Assembly: GCA_018609965.1 (NCBI GenBank)
Contig: JAHENP010000224.1
Location: 1-11,477, forward strand
From: Haloferacaceae archaeon
Lineage (GTDB): Archaea > Halobacteriota > Halobacteria > Halobacteriales > Haloferacaceae
Direction of reading: 5' to 3'
DNA length: 11,477 bases
Below, in pieces: positions 1 through 5,455 of this stretch. The translations under genes and the position numbers were made by a program. How positions within the stretch are numbered: the stretch's first letter is position 1; each line of letters starts with the position of its first letter. The notes under the pieces are model-generated. The model was not told the origin of the DNA. It was given only the letters and a program-made list of their open reading frames with translations, and made no database searches.

Positions 1-1
1 G

Positions 2-1150
2 AACGTCGCACGATGGACAGCCGACCGAGTTTGGAACGCAACCGGTGAAATCCCAGACGAGGGCGTGCTAAAATCGTACATGAAGAACCAAACGCGCTGG
101 AAAGACCTGAACGCACAATCCAGTCAGAAAGTCATCGAAGAACTTTCCGGCGCTTTCCAGTCGTGGTTCGACCTGCGACAGACAGACGAGACGGCGAACC
201 CGCCCGGCTACCGCAAACACGGCGATACCCGGCCTAAGAGTACGATCACATTTAAAGAAGACGGCTTCAAACACGATCCGAAAAACAACCGCGTCCGACT
301 CAGCAAAGGGTCGAACCTCAAAGAACACTTCTCGGACTTCATCCTCTGCGAGTACCAGACTCGCCCGGATATCGACCTTACAGCGGTTGAATCGGTACAG
401 ACCGTTCGTGCCGTCTGGAACAACGACGAGTGGGAACTCCACTTCATCTGTAAAGTCGAGCTCGAAACGAGCGAGTCGTGTGGTGACGAGGTTGCCGGGA
501 TCGATCTCGGCATCACGAACATCGCCACAGTCGCGTTCCCCGACGAATACGTGTTGTACCCCGGCAACTCGCTGAAACAGGACAAACACTACTTCACCCG
601 AGTGGAGTACGACACGGAAGGCGAGGATGGCCCCTCAGCGCAGTCGCTGTGGGCACGTCGAAAGCTCACCAATCGGGAAACGCACTTCTACCACGTCCTC
701 ACGGACGCCATCATCACCGAGTGTGTTGAACGCGGTGTTGGGACGCTCGCAGTGAGTTGGCCTGAAGACGTGCGTGAGTCCGACTGGGGAAAGGCGGGCA
801 ACAAGAAATTACACTCGTGGGCGTTCGACCGGCTGTATCAGTATCTCGCGTACAAAGGCGAAGAACGTGGCGTCGAGGTGCTGAAAGAGAACGAGTGGAA
901 CACCTCGAAGACGTGTTCACGATGTGGGGACAACACGAAATCGAATCGTATCGAGCGCGGATTGTACGTCTGCTCGTCGTGTGAGCTGGTAGCCAACGCG
1001 GATTGTAATGGAGCCGAGAATATGCGACAGAAGATAACTCCGAATCCTCATGGTGAGGATAGGAGTAACGGCTGTGTGGCACAGCCATCGACATACCTGT
1101 TCGACCGCGATAGCGGATGCTTTGCACCGCGAGAACGGGTCGTGTCGTAG
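2..1150 (+). CDS. tnpB: TnpB-family RNA-guided endonuclease (5' partial)
   Basis: TnpB proteins are RuvC-fold nucleases guided by an RNA made from the element's right end. The frame is open from base 2, so the true start lies upstream; the GTG at 65 and ATG at 80 are internal. Numbering from that GTG, the RuvC-I motif GIDLGITN has Asp147. A zinc ribbon has Cys284/Cys287 and Cys303/Cys306. The RuvC-III motif ADCNGAEN has Asp313. The C-terminal tail (PSTYLFDRDSG region) resembles haloarchaeal IS1341-type TnpBs as I remember them. The region expected to hold the RuvC-II acidic residue reads LAVSWPEDVRES; Trp232 sits where relatives have a Glu or Asp, with Glu234 and Asp235 close by, so activity cannot be assumed. 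The 3' end of the gene should overlap the guide RNA. The protein is certain; its activity is not. Confidence 0.93.
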   Translation, partial: NVARWTADRVWNATGEIPDEGVLKSYMKNQTRWKDLNAQSSQKVIEELSGAFQSWFDLRQTDETANPPGYRKHGDTRPKSTITFKEDGFKHDPKNNRVRLSKGSNLKEHFSDFILCEYQTRPDIDLTAVESVQTVRAVWNNDEWELHFICKVELETSESCGDEVAGIDLGITNIATVAFPDEYVLYPGNSLKQDKHYFTRVEYDTEGEDGPSAQSLWARRKLTNRETHFYHVLTDAIITECVERGVGTLAVSWPEDVRESDWGKAGNKKLHSWAFDRLYQYLAYKGEERGVEVLKENEWNTSKTCSRCGDNTKSNRIERGLYVCSSCELVANADCNGAENMRQKITPNPHGEDRSNGCVAQPSTYLFDRDSGCFAPRERVVS

Positions 1151-1212
1151 ACCAGCAAATATCCCACCTGCGGGACGGGAAGCCTCGCCGTTTACGGCGA
1201 GGAGGATGTCAC
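1020..1212 (+). ncRNA. Predicted reRNA/omegaRNA scaffold overlapping the tnpB 3' end
   Basis: In IS200/IS605-group elements the TnpB guide RNA is made from the 3' end of tnpB plus the right end, and the guide is the flanking DNA just past the element. Sense overlapping transcripts at IS1341-type tnpB genes have been reported in Halobacterium. Here the tnpB stop (1148-1150) is followed 32 bases later by a perfect 8-bp stem with a TTTA loop. The guide would begin near 1210-1215. The 5' limit given is only a guess. Confidence 0.4.
1183..1202 (+). repeat. Right-end stem-loop of the left IS1341-type element
   Basis: CCTCGCCG (1183-1190), loop TTTA (1191-1194) and CGGCGAGG (1195-1202) form a perfect inverted repeat. 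It is followed by AGGATGTCAC. The same arrangement, less perfect and on the minus strand, occurs at 10345-10380. Confidence 0.75.
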
Positions 1213-1297
1213 CGCTATATAAGTGGGTTAGCTTACGTACTCAGAAACACGGTGAGGATGGGAAGCCGTAGGCGTGTCTATGTGGCTTTACGTTCAT

Positions 1298-1302
1298 AAA
1301 AA
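1298..1302 (-). terminator. Possible T-tract terminator after the DUF1059 gene
   Basis: Read on the minus strand, a run CCCCCTTTTT ends here, about 46-50 bases past the DUF1059 stop codon. A short inverted repeat (AGCCGACGGCT, around 1324-1334) lies between. Archaeal termination commonly uses T-tracts without a required hairpin, so this is plausible but unproven. The rest of 1213-1347 has no supported gene. Confidence 0.3.
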
Positions 1303-1347
1303 GGGGGAGTTTGTGAGTGGCGAAGCCGACGGCTCGGTCAGTCCCAG

Positions 1348-1518
1348 TTAAACTTCTTCAATGCCGTCCTTAATCGTCGCAACCGTCTCGTCATCAAGCT
1401 CTAAATCGGGATGTGCGTCCTCGGCGTGTGCAGTCGCCTGCTCAAGAATATCGTCTTCAGTATCACCACTGCACGTTGCATCGCATCCATCAACTGGACA
1501 GACTAATTCGAGTGCCAT
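1348..1518 (-). CDS. DUF1059-family small metal-binding-like protein
   Basis: This 56-residue acidic protein has the pattern VCPVDGCDATC (Cys7, Cys12, Cys16) with His31 and His36 further on. That is the arrangement of the DUF1059 family of predicted small metal-binding proteins; the function is unknown. The frame stays open upstream, but the ATG at 1516-1518 is chosen because the family begins here and a TATA-like box (GTATTACT, 1541-1548 read on minus) ends 23 bases before it, fitting a leaderless mRNA. It lies 115 bases after the DUF2270 gene on the same strand, so it may be a separate unit. A T-tract about 50 bases after the stop could end transcription. Confidence 0.8.
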   Translation of the reverse strand: MALELVCPVDGCDATCSGDTEDDILEQATAHAEDAHPDLELDDETVATIKDGIEEV

Positions 1519-1540
1519 ATGTATATAATGCGTCTTAGAT

Positions 1541-1548
1541 AGTAATAC
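1541..1548 (-). promoter_or_regulatory. Possible TATA-like box for the DUF1059 gene
   Basis: Read on the minus strand, GTATTACT lies at -23 to -30 relative to the ATG at 1518. This is the spacing expected for a leaderless haloarchaeal transcript and matches the spacing of other candidate boxes in this window. An AT-rich stretch (ATTATATAC) closer to the ATG is too near to serve a leaderless mRNA. Confidence 0.35.
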
Positions 1549-1633
1549 CTTGCTTACGTACGGCGATTTCTGCCTGAGACCAGTATTTGTTGAACCCGCG
1601 CTAAGCGGTAGTCCAACCGCCTGCCTGCCAGCA

Positions 1634-2332
1634 TTATTCGGGCGGGCTTCTGAAGTCTTCTGTCCGAAGTTCATCGTGTGCCCGCCACGTCCGAGGCCGC
1701 ATCGCAATGAACACTGTCCCAGCAAATACCAAGGCGACGAGCCCCGTGACGACGGTCCCGGGAATCATCCCTACCGCTGCGCTTGTCGGCCACTCGGCTG
1801 GGCCGAAGGCCGTCACCCGCAGCACCCACGCACCGTTAAGGATGGCAAACAGCGGCAGATACACGCGTCGCAGTCGGTGAGCAATCGCCTCCTCTGCGGA
1901 AATCTTCAACGCAGGGTGGTGGTAGTCCGAGGCGAGCCGGCGGCGCCAGTCATCGGCCGGCTCCCGGGTTGGATCGAGGCCGACAGCAAAGACGTTCCGC
2001 TGGAGTGTCCGCACCCGCGAGCGCCACATATCGTAGGCACGATACCGACGCGCCTCGATGGTCAAAAAGAGTCCGACGGCGAGGTTCCCGATGAGCAGGA
2101 CATAGTGAGGGTTCGATGCATTCGTGAACGCCCACGTCAGGATGGCCGCGAGCAGGAGTACCGCCCAGTTCGTGGTCCGATCCAGCCGCTCGCGCCATAG
2201 CTTCATCCGGTGGATTTCACCCCGGTAAAGATGTGCCATCGCACCCGACGGACCCATCTCCTCGTCGAGGAGCCCGCGACCGACGGTCGCATCACCAGCC
2301 ATCTCGTCCGGGTCGGTCGGTTGCTGACTCAT
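1634..2332 (-). CDS. DUF2270-family integral membrane protein
   Basis: A 232-residue protein with a soluble acidic N-terminus and four hydrophobic segments at about residues 56-72, 77-93, 157-174 and 192-211. Between the second and third lies a basic, Arg-rich cytoplasmic-looking loop (RRYRAYDMWRSRVRTLQRN). Length, the LYRGE motif near residue 36 and the loop fit the DUF2270 family as I know it; its biochemical role is not known. The ATG at 2330-2332 overlaps the stop of the upstream regulator gene by four bases (ATGA), so the two are very likely translated together. Being placed at the end of a sulfur-handling cluster, it may be an accessory membrane component, but that is inference only. 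Confidence 0.85.
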   Translation of the reverse strand: MSQQPTDPDEMAGDATVGRGLLDEEMGPSGAMAHLYRGEIHRMKLWRERLDRTTNWAVLLLAAILTWAFTNASNPHYVLLIGNLAVGLFLTIEARRYRAYDMWRSRVRTLQRNVFAVGLDPTREPADDWRRRLASDYHHPALKISAEEAIAHRLRRVYLPLFAILNGAWVLRVTAFGPAEWPTSAAVGMIPGTVVTGLVALVFAGTVFIAMRPRTWRAHDELRTEDFRSPPE

Positions 2333-2745
2333 TCTGGGTCAGGTGGTGTCGCTGGGTCACTGTCGGTTTCGACCTCATCGTACTTCTCGCGAAACTCGGC
2401 GATGAGCTGCCCCATCATCGCGTACCAGTCGTTGAGCAGGCGCTGCATAGCATCGGCAATCTCGTCCGGGTCAGTCGGCGAGAACACGTGGTAGTAGCTG
2501 CCCGAGTCGAAGCTCCGCTGGTCTTTCTCGATGATGCCGGCCTCCTGCAACCGCTGGAGGGACCGATACGCAGTGGTTCGTTCGCGGTCGATCTTGTCAG
2601 CGAGTTCGTCCACCGTCAGCGGCTCGTCGGCCTCGACGAGGAACCGGAACACCTTCCGGTCGAGGTCGTTCAGGCCGTGGAAACAGTCCAGCAGCGACTC
2701 GCACTCGAGATCCTGGCCCAGCATCTCGCTCATCGAGTTAACCAT
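2329..2745 (-). CDS. TrmB/MarR-like winged-helix transcriptional regulator with N-terminal cysteine pair
   Basis: A 138-residue protein with a winged helix-turn-helix at about residues 27-80. It has the phrase DEPLTVDELADKIDRERTTA (recognition region) followed by RSLQRLQEAGIIEK and a wing ending SYYHVF. The C-terminal part (about 93-124) is helical and probably dimerises. Just before the HTH, ECESLLDC places Cys15 and Cys21 six residues apart, suggestive of a thiol sensor. Start chosen at the ATG at 2745 because a strong Shine-Dalgarno (GGAGGTGA on minus, 2752-2759) precedes it by six bases. It lies 52 bases after the second YeeE gene and overlaps the DUF2270 gene. It probably regulates the sulfur cluster; the ligand is unknown. 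Confidence 0.87.
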   Translation of the reverse strand: MVNSMSEMLGQDLECESLLDCFHGLNDLDRKVFRFLVEADEPLTVDELADKIDRERTTAYRSLQRLQEAGIIEKDQRSFDSGSYYHVFSPTDPDEIADAMQRLLNDWYAMMGQLIAEFREKYDEVETDSDPATPPDPE

Positions 2746-2751
2746 TATTTG

Positions 2752-2759
2752 TCACCTCC
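2752..2759 (-). promoter_or_regulatory. Shine-Dalgarno of the regulator gene
   Basis: GGAGGTGA on the minus strand, six bases before the ATG at 2745. It decides the start and argues that the regulator is translated from a message with a leader, probably the upstream operon transcript. A TATA-like TTTATC just upstream would give a leaderless RNA lacking this site, so I think it less likely to be the main promoter. Confidence 0.7.
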
Positions 2760-2793
2760 GGAAGCAGCGATAAAGACGTTTACGCGGACCGTC

Positions 2794-2806
2794 GGCATCA
2801 TATGCC
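2794..2806. repeat. 13-bp palindrome at the end of the second YeeE gene
   Basis: GGCAT (2794-2798), CAT spacer, ATGCC (2802-2806). It spans the stop codon of the second YeeE gene and sits about 50 bases upstream of the regulator start. It could be an internal operator, but a palindrome this short can occur by chance. Confidence 0.25.
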
Positions 2807-3271
2807 TACCTCCGCGGTAGTGCTGGTATCGGTCAGAGCAGTCCGGAGCCACCCCTGAAGATACGCGCCGGCGAACATCCCCCCAATCGCCCACAAAATC
2901 GGTAGGTTGCCGACGCCCAGGCTGGCGTATGCGGCACCGGGACAGATACCGGACAGCCCCCAGCCCACGCCGAACACGGCGCCACCGGTGAGGACATTCC
3001 GGTCGAACGTCTTCAGCCGTCGGCCGTATTGTTGTCCGGTCAACGGTGCGTGGCGACCGAATCGAACGGCGAGAGTGATCGTGACGGCGGTGACGGTTGC
3101 GGCGCCGCCCATTACGAGCAGGAGGCCGAGATCCTCGAACTGGAGGAAGTCGAGGACGACCTCCGGCCGGGCCATCCGCCCGACTGCAAGGCCGATTCCG
3201 AACACGAGGCCGCCGACGAAGACGACCGGCATGAACAGCGGGTGCTGTTCGTGATCCGGCGTGTGACTCAC
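2798..3271 (-). CDS. YeeE/YedE half-protein (DUF6691-like), sulfur-compound transporter subunit
   Basis: A 157-residue membrane protein. The YeeE/YedE (TsuA) family moves thiosulfate or related sulfur species across the membrane using conserved cysteines. Hydrophobic segments lie at about residues 14-32, 47-69, 94-114 and 122-142. The signature GVGWGLSGICPGAA carries Cys110, the only cysteine. This matches the second half of full-length YeeE/YedE proteins; the first half is encoded just upstream. The GTG start at 3269-3271 is chosen because it overlaps the preceding stop by three bases (GTGA) and begins right at family homology; a longer upstream extension would run deep inside the neighbouring gene. 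Transport of thiosulfate rather than another sulfur compound is inferred from family and context. Confidence 0.87.
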   Translation of the reverse strand: MSHTPDHEQHPLFMPVVFVGGLVFGIGLAVGRMARPEVVLDFLQFEDLGLLLVMGGAATVTAVTITLAVRFGRHAPLTGQQYGRRLKTFDRNVLTGGAVFGVGWGLSGICPGAAYASLGVGNLPILWAIGGMFAGAYLQGWLRTALTDTSTTAEVGI

Positions 3272-3732
3272 GGAACCACCCCCACGGCAGCAACGAGTTG
3301 AGCGGTCCCGACGGCGATTGCCAGGAACGTGATGACGCCGATGATGGAGGTCCGGGAACCAGAGCCGACACCACAGACACCGTGGCCCGAGGTACACCCT
3401 TTCCCGATTCGGGTGCCGACGCCGACGAGGAGGCCACCGACGGCGAGCCGCCACGGCTGAACGGCGGTCGTCCACGGCCCGGCACCGAGCGTAAACGCGT
3501 ACGCCGCAGCGCCAAGGACGATACCGACCGAGAAGACGACGCGCCAGTCACGCGACGCCCGATAGCGGGCGAACCGCGGCTGGTCGGATACGTACGACAG
3601 CGTGGACTCAAGGAACGTGCTCGCACCAGCCGGAATCGCCGTCGCGAGATAAATCACCGCGGTACCGAGTCCAATAAAGACCCCGCCAAGCAGGTACGGA
3701 AGCCAGCCGTTCGGGAATAGCGCGTCGATCAT
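3268..3732 (-). CDS. YeeE/YedE half-protein, sulfur-compound transporter subunit
   Basis: A 154-residue membrane protein with hydrophobic segments at about residues 11-35, 64-83, 94-109 and 126-150. The family motif VGVGTRIGKGCTSGHGVCG contains Cys113 and Cys120; Cys113 occupies the position of the conserved substrate-relaying cysteine in YeeE/YedE (TsuA) proteins. It is the N-terminal counterpart of the next gene, so the two probably form one split transporter. The ATG at 3730-3732 shares one base with the upstream stop (TGATG), showing translational coupling to the rhodanese-MBL enzyme. I infer it feeds imported thiosulfate or sulfane sulfur to that enzyme. Confidence 0.88.
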   Translation of the reverse strand: MIDALFPNGWLPYLLGGVFIGLGTAVIYLATAIPAGASTFLESTLSYVSDQPRFARYRASRDWRVVFSVGIVLGAAAYAFTLGAGPWTTAVQPWRLAVGGLLVGVGTRIGKGCTSGHGVCGVGSGSRTSIIGVITFLAIAVGTAQLVAAVGVVP

Positions 3733-4904
3733 CAGTCCCCTGCGGCGCAGTTGTTCGGTCCCAGTTCCATCGTGAACGCCTCGTCGTCGTCGGCACTCAT
3801 CCGGCCGAGATTCGTTGCGATGATGTCCTCATAGTTGGCCGGCCGCGGCGGCATGTCCTCGAGGACCTGCTGGACGAACGTTGGCCGGTCGAGTCCGAGC
3901 AGGGCCAGCTCGTCGTGCAAATCAGCCAGCGACGCGAGGTACGCGCCGTCCGGGCGAGAGTCGGTCGTCTCGCCGAAGTGTGCCGGCCCGACGAGGGTCT
4001 CGCCCGGCAGGGTGAGTAGTCGCTCGTGGAGCGTCTCGTACAGTTGTTCGGCAGCCGCGCGAGCGCCGGCATTCCCTTCTTCGAGGTCGGGACGAGCGAC
4101 GCTGTCGATGAAGAGTGTATCCCCGGTCAACACGAGCTCGTCGTCGACCCGGTAGGTTGTCATCCCAGAGGTGTGGCCCGGCGTCGCGTGAACGGACAGC
4201 GCTGCCCCGCCGACGGCAATCGTCTCGCTGTTGCGAACAGTTCGCACCTCCTCAGTATAATTCACGCCGCGGTCGGCGGCCGCGGCTGGCAGCACGGCGG
4301 TCGCGCCTGTTGCGGCGGCCAGCTCGCGCAGTCCACTCACGTGGTCGGCATGGATGTGCGTGTCGAGGACGTATTCGATGTCGGCACCGAAATCGGCGGC
4401 GTCGGTCGTGTATCGATCGACGAAGGCCCGAAGTGGGTCGACGACCGCGGCAGTCCCGCCGTTGACGATCAGGTACGCCAGACAGCCGGACGACGGTCGG
4501 CGGTACTGTCGGACGAGCGTGCCGGTCGCTAGCTCGACGTCCGTGTGTTCGTATAGTCGAGCCCACCCACGCATTCCATCAGCAAGGTGGGAGGTGTTGT
4601 AGCCTGCATCGGCAAGCAATCCAGCGACGAACTCACTGGACTTCCCTTTTGCACACGTCACCGCGACGGGCTCATCAACGGGAATGTTGGCAACCAACTC
4701 GTCGTCGGCCCCGTCGAGGAACTCGAAGTACGGTACATTCACCGTCGTGACGTTGTCGCCACTGATATGCCACTCCTCGAAATCGCGTTGTGCTCTGGTA
4801 TCAAGAAGGGTAACTTGGTCGCCAGCGTCGATCCGCTGTTTCAGTGACTTGGCACTCGTCGGCTCGACATCTGCGTTAGTCTCCGGAAACTCCGGGGTAC
4901 TCAT
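3732..4904 (-). CDS. Rhodanese-MBL fusion, persulfide dioxygenase-like (ETHE1-like) hydrolase
   Basis: A 390-residue cytoplasmic protein. An N-terminal rhodanese domain (about 15-125) has active-site Cys84 in the loop TCAKGKSS, which carries sulfane sulfur. A metallo-beta-lactamase domain (about 130-330) has the metal ligands THIHADH (His183, His185, Asp187, His188), His244 in TPGHTSG, Asp262 in TGDTLF and His309 in GPAHFG. The tail MPPRPANYEDII (351-362) is typical of the ETHE1/BLH-like group. Such proteins oxidise or process glutathione-like persulfides; the exact thiol in haloarchaea is not shown here. The frame continues 30 codons upstream, but the ATG at 4902-4904 is preferred because family homology starts soon after it and a TATA-like box lies 23 bases upstream. 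It heads the cluster and overlaps the transporter gene by one base. Confidence 0.92.
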   Translation of the reverse strand: MSTPEFPETNADVEPTSAKSLKQRIDAGDQVTLLDTRAQRDFEEWHISGDNVTTVNVPYFEFLDGADDELVANIPVDEPVAVTCAKGKSSEFVAGLLADAGYNTSHLADGMRGWARLYEHTDVELATGTLVRQYRRPSSGCLAYLIVNGGTAAVVDPLRAFVDRYTTDAADFGADIEYVLDTHIHADHVSGLRELAAATGATAVLPAAAADRGVNYTEEVRTVRNSETIAVGGAALSVHATPGHTSGMTTYRVDDELVLTGDTLFIDSVARPDLEEGNAGARAAAEQLYETLHERLLTLPGETLVGPAHFGETTDSRPDGAYLASLADLHDELALLGLDRPTFVQQVLEDMPPRPANYEDIIATNLGRMSADDDEAFTMELGPNNCAAGD

Positions 4905-4926
4905 GTCTCTCTCTTGCGGACCAGTG

Positions 4927-4935
4927 TCTAAAAGG
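4927..4935 (-). promoter_or_regulatory. Probable TATA box of the sulfur operon
   Basis: On the minus strand CCTTTTAGA occupies -23 to -31 relative to the ATG at 4904, as expected for a leaderless haloarchaeal mRNA. A palindrome (4984-4994) lies about 50 bases further upstream. No other good promoter is seen before the next four genes except a doubtful one ahead of the regulator. Confidence 0.5.
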
Positions 4936-4983
4936 ATTGTGTTTATCTTGCAATTTAGATGCAGCTCTCCAGCCCTATGCTTC

Positions 4984-4994
4984 TTGATAATCAA
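4984..4994. promoter_or_regulatory. Palindrome TTGATAATCAA upstream of the sulfur operon
   Basis: A perfect 11-bp palindrome (TTGAT-A-ATCAA), about 50 bases upstream of the likely TATA box of the rhodanese-MBL gene. It is of the size a dimeric winged-helix regulator could bind, and such a regulator is encoded in the operon. Binding is not demonstrated. Confidence 0.35.
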
Positions 4995-5060
4995 TGAGAG
5001 GCATAGAAATATACCCGCCTACAAGCACCTCCTGAAGATTAGGGCAGGCAGTTGTCAGTC

Positions 5061-5070
5061 CTCTATATAA
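5061..5070 (+). promoter_or_regulatory. Possible + strand TATA box (CTCTATATAA)
   Basis: Together with the palindrome at 5083-5100, which would sit over the predicted transcription start, and a GGTGA Shine-Dalgarno-like element at about 5115-5119, this could drive the short ORF starting at 5129. The box is symmetrical enough that it could also serve the minus strand. Confidence 0.3.
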
Positions 5071-5082
5071 CCGTATCTCTCG

Positions 5083-5100
5083 AAATATGCTTGCATATTT
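5083..5100. promoter_or_regulatory. 18-bp palindrome, candidate operator
   Basis: AAATATGC (5083-5090), TT, GCATATTT (5093-5100) is a perfect inverted repeat with a two-base centre. It lies in the AT-rich intergenic region between the sulfur operon and the STAND gene, about 180 bases upstream of the rhodanese-MBL start and 29 bases before the short ORF at 5129. A dimeric repressor site is the simplest reading. Confidence 0.45.
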
Positions 5101-5128
5101 AGTTCAAGATTGTGGGTGAAACGCAATA

Positions 5129-5274
5129 ATGAAATCCGACGCACCGGCAGGAACGCTGGATGTCACTGATGAATCGTGCCCGGGGTCATGTTGCTCAGAA
5201 CCGACCGGGAGAAGACGCGGCCAGTAGTGCGTCACGCGCGCAAACGTGGGCTCGACGACCCCGTGGTACGCTGA
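5129..5274 (+). pseudogene. Short cysteine-rich ORF, possibly frameshifted
   Basis: The ATG at 5129 opens a 32-codon frame (MKSDAPAGTLDVTDESC, then PGSCCSEP) that stops at a TAG around 5225-5227. A GGTGA element 9 bases upstream and a TATA-like box with an operator-like palindrome further up make the start credible. The -1 frame that overlaps its end reads TDREKTRPVVRHARKRGLDD and stops at 5272-5274, so a single-base loss could have split one protein of about 50 residues. I do not recognise a family. It may equally be a real 32-residue peptide, or chance. The rest of 5275-5427 has no coding signal I can support. Confidence 0.22.
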
Positions 5275-5427
5275 TTTCAGCGCTCGGGCCAGTGGCCGTA
5301 GGCGAGGTCGCGCTGGAGGTGACTGTGCGCGAGGCGCAGCGGACCGGACTGCCCGGCCTCGCTCAGGGATCCGACCGGACGAGGGTGTCTCGAGGTAGCT
5401 CCGCGCCGAGCGCAGCGTCCATAACGG

Positions 5428-5434
5428 TTATTTT
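5428..5434 (+). promoter_or_regulatory. Probable TATA box of the STAND-TPR gene
   Basis: TTATTTT ends 22 bases before the ATG at 5456, fitting a leaderless transcript. It overlaps an inverted repeat (TTTTCC at 5431-5436, GGAAAA at 5441-5446) that could let a repressor cover the promoter and start site. Confidence 0.5.
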
Positions 5435-5455
5435 CCGCCTGGAAAACAAGCAGGC

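Larger units (their letters stand above)
1..1212 (+). mobile_element. IS1341-type (tnpB-only IS200/IS605 group) element, left end outside window
   Basis: The element consists of a tnpB gene open at the window's left edge and a right end made of a perfect stem-loop (1183-1202) followed by GAGGATGTCAC-like sequence. No tnpA is visible, as is usual for IS1341-type elements. The last bases (about 1203-1212) are placed by analogy with the similar end at 10345-10380, so the exact boundary is uncertain by several bases. A second element of the same general group lies at the other end of the window in opposite orientation. Confidence 0.75.

Noticed and set aside
1231..1561. The 10-base sequence GCTTACGTAC occurs twice (1231-1240 and 1552-1561), possible target-site or att repeat
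   Set aside because: Ten bases around the palindrome TACGTA are too short, and neither copy sits exactly at an element end.
1634..1725. Longer N-terminal extension of the DUF1059 protein (start at 1725)
   Set aside because: The extension overlaps the DUF2270 gene, does not resemble the family, and lies upstream of the likely TATA box.
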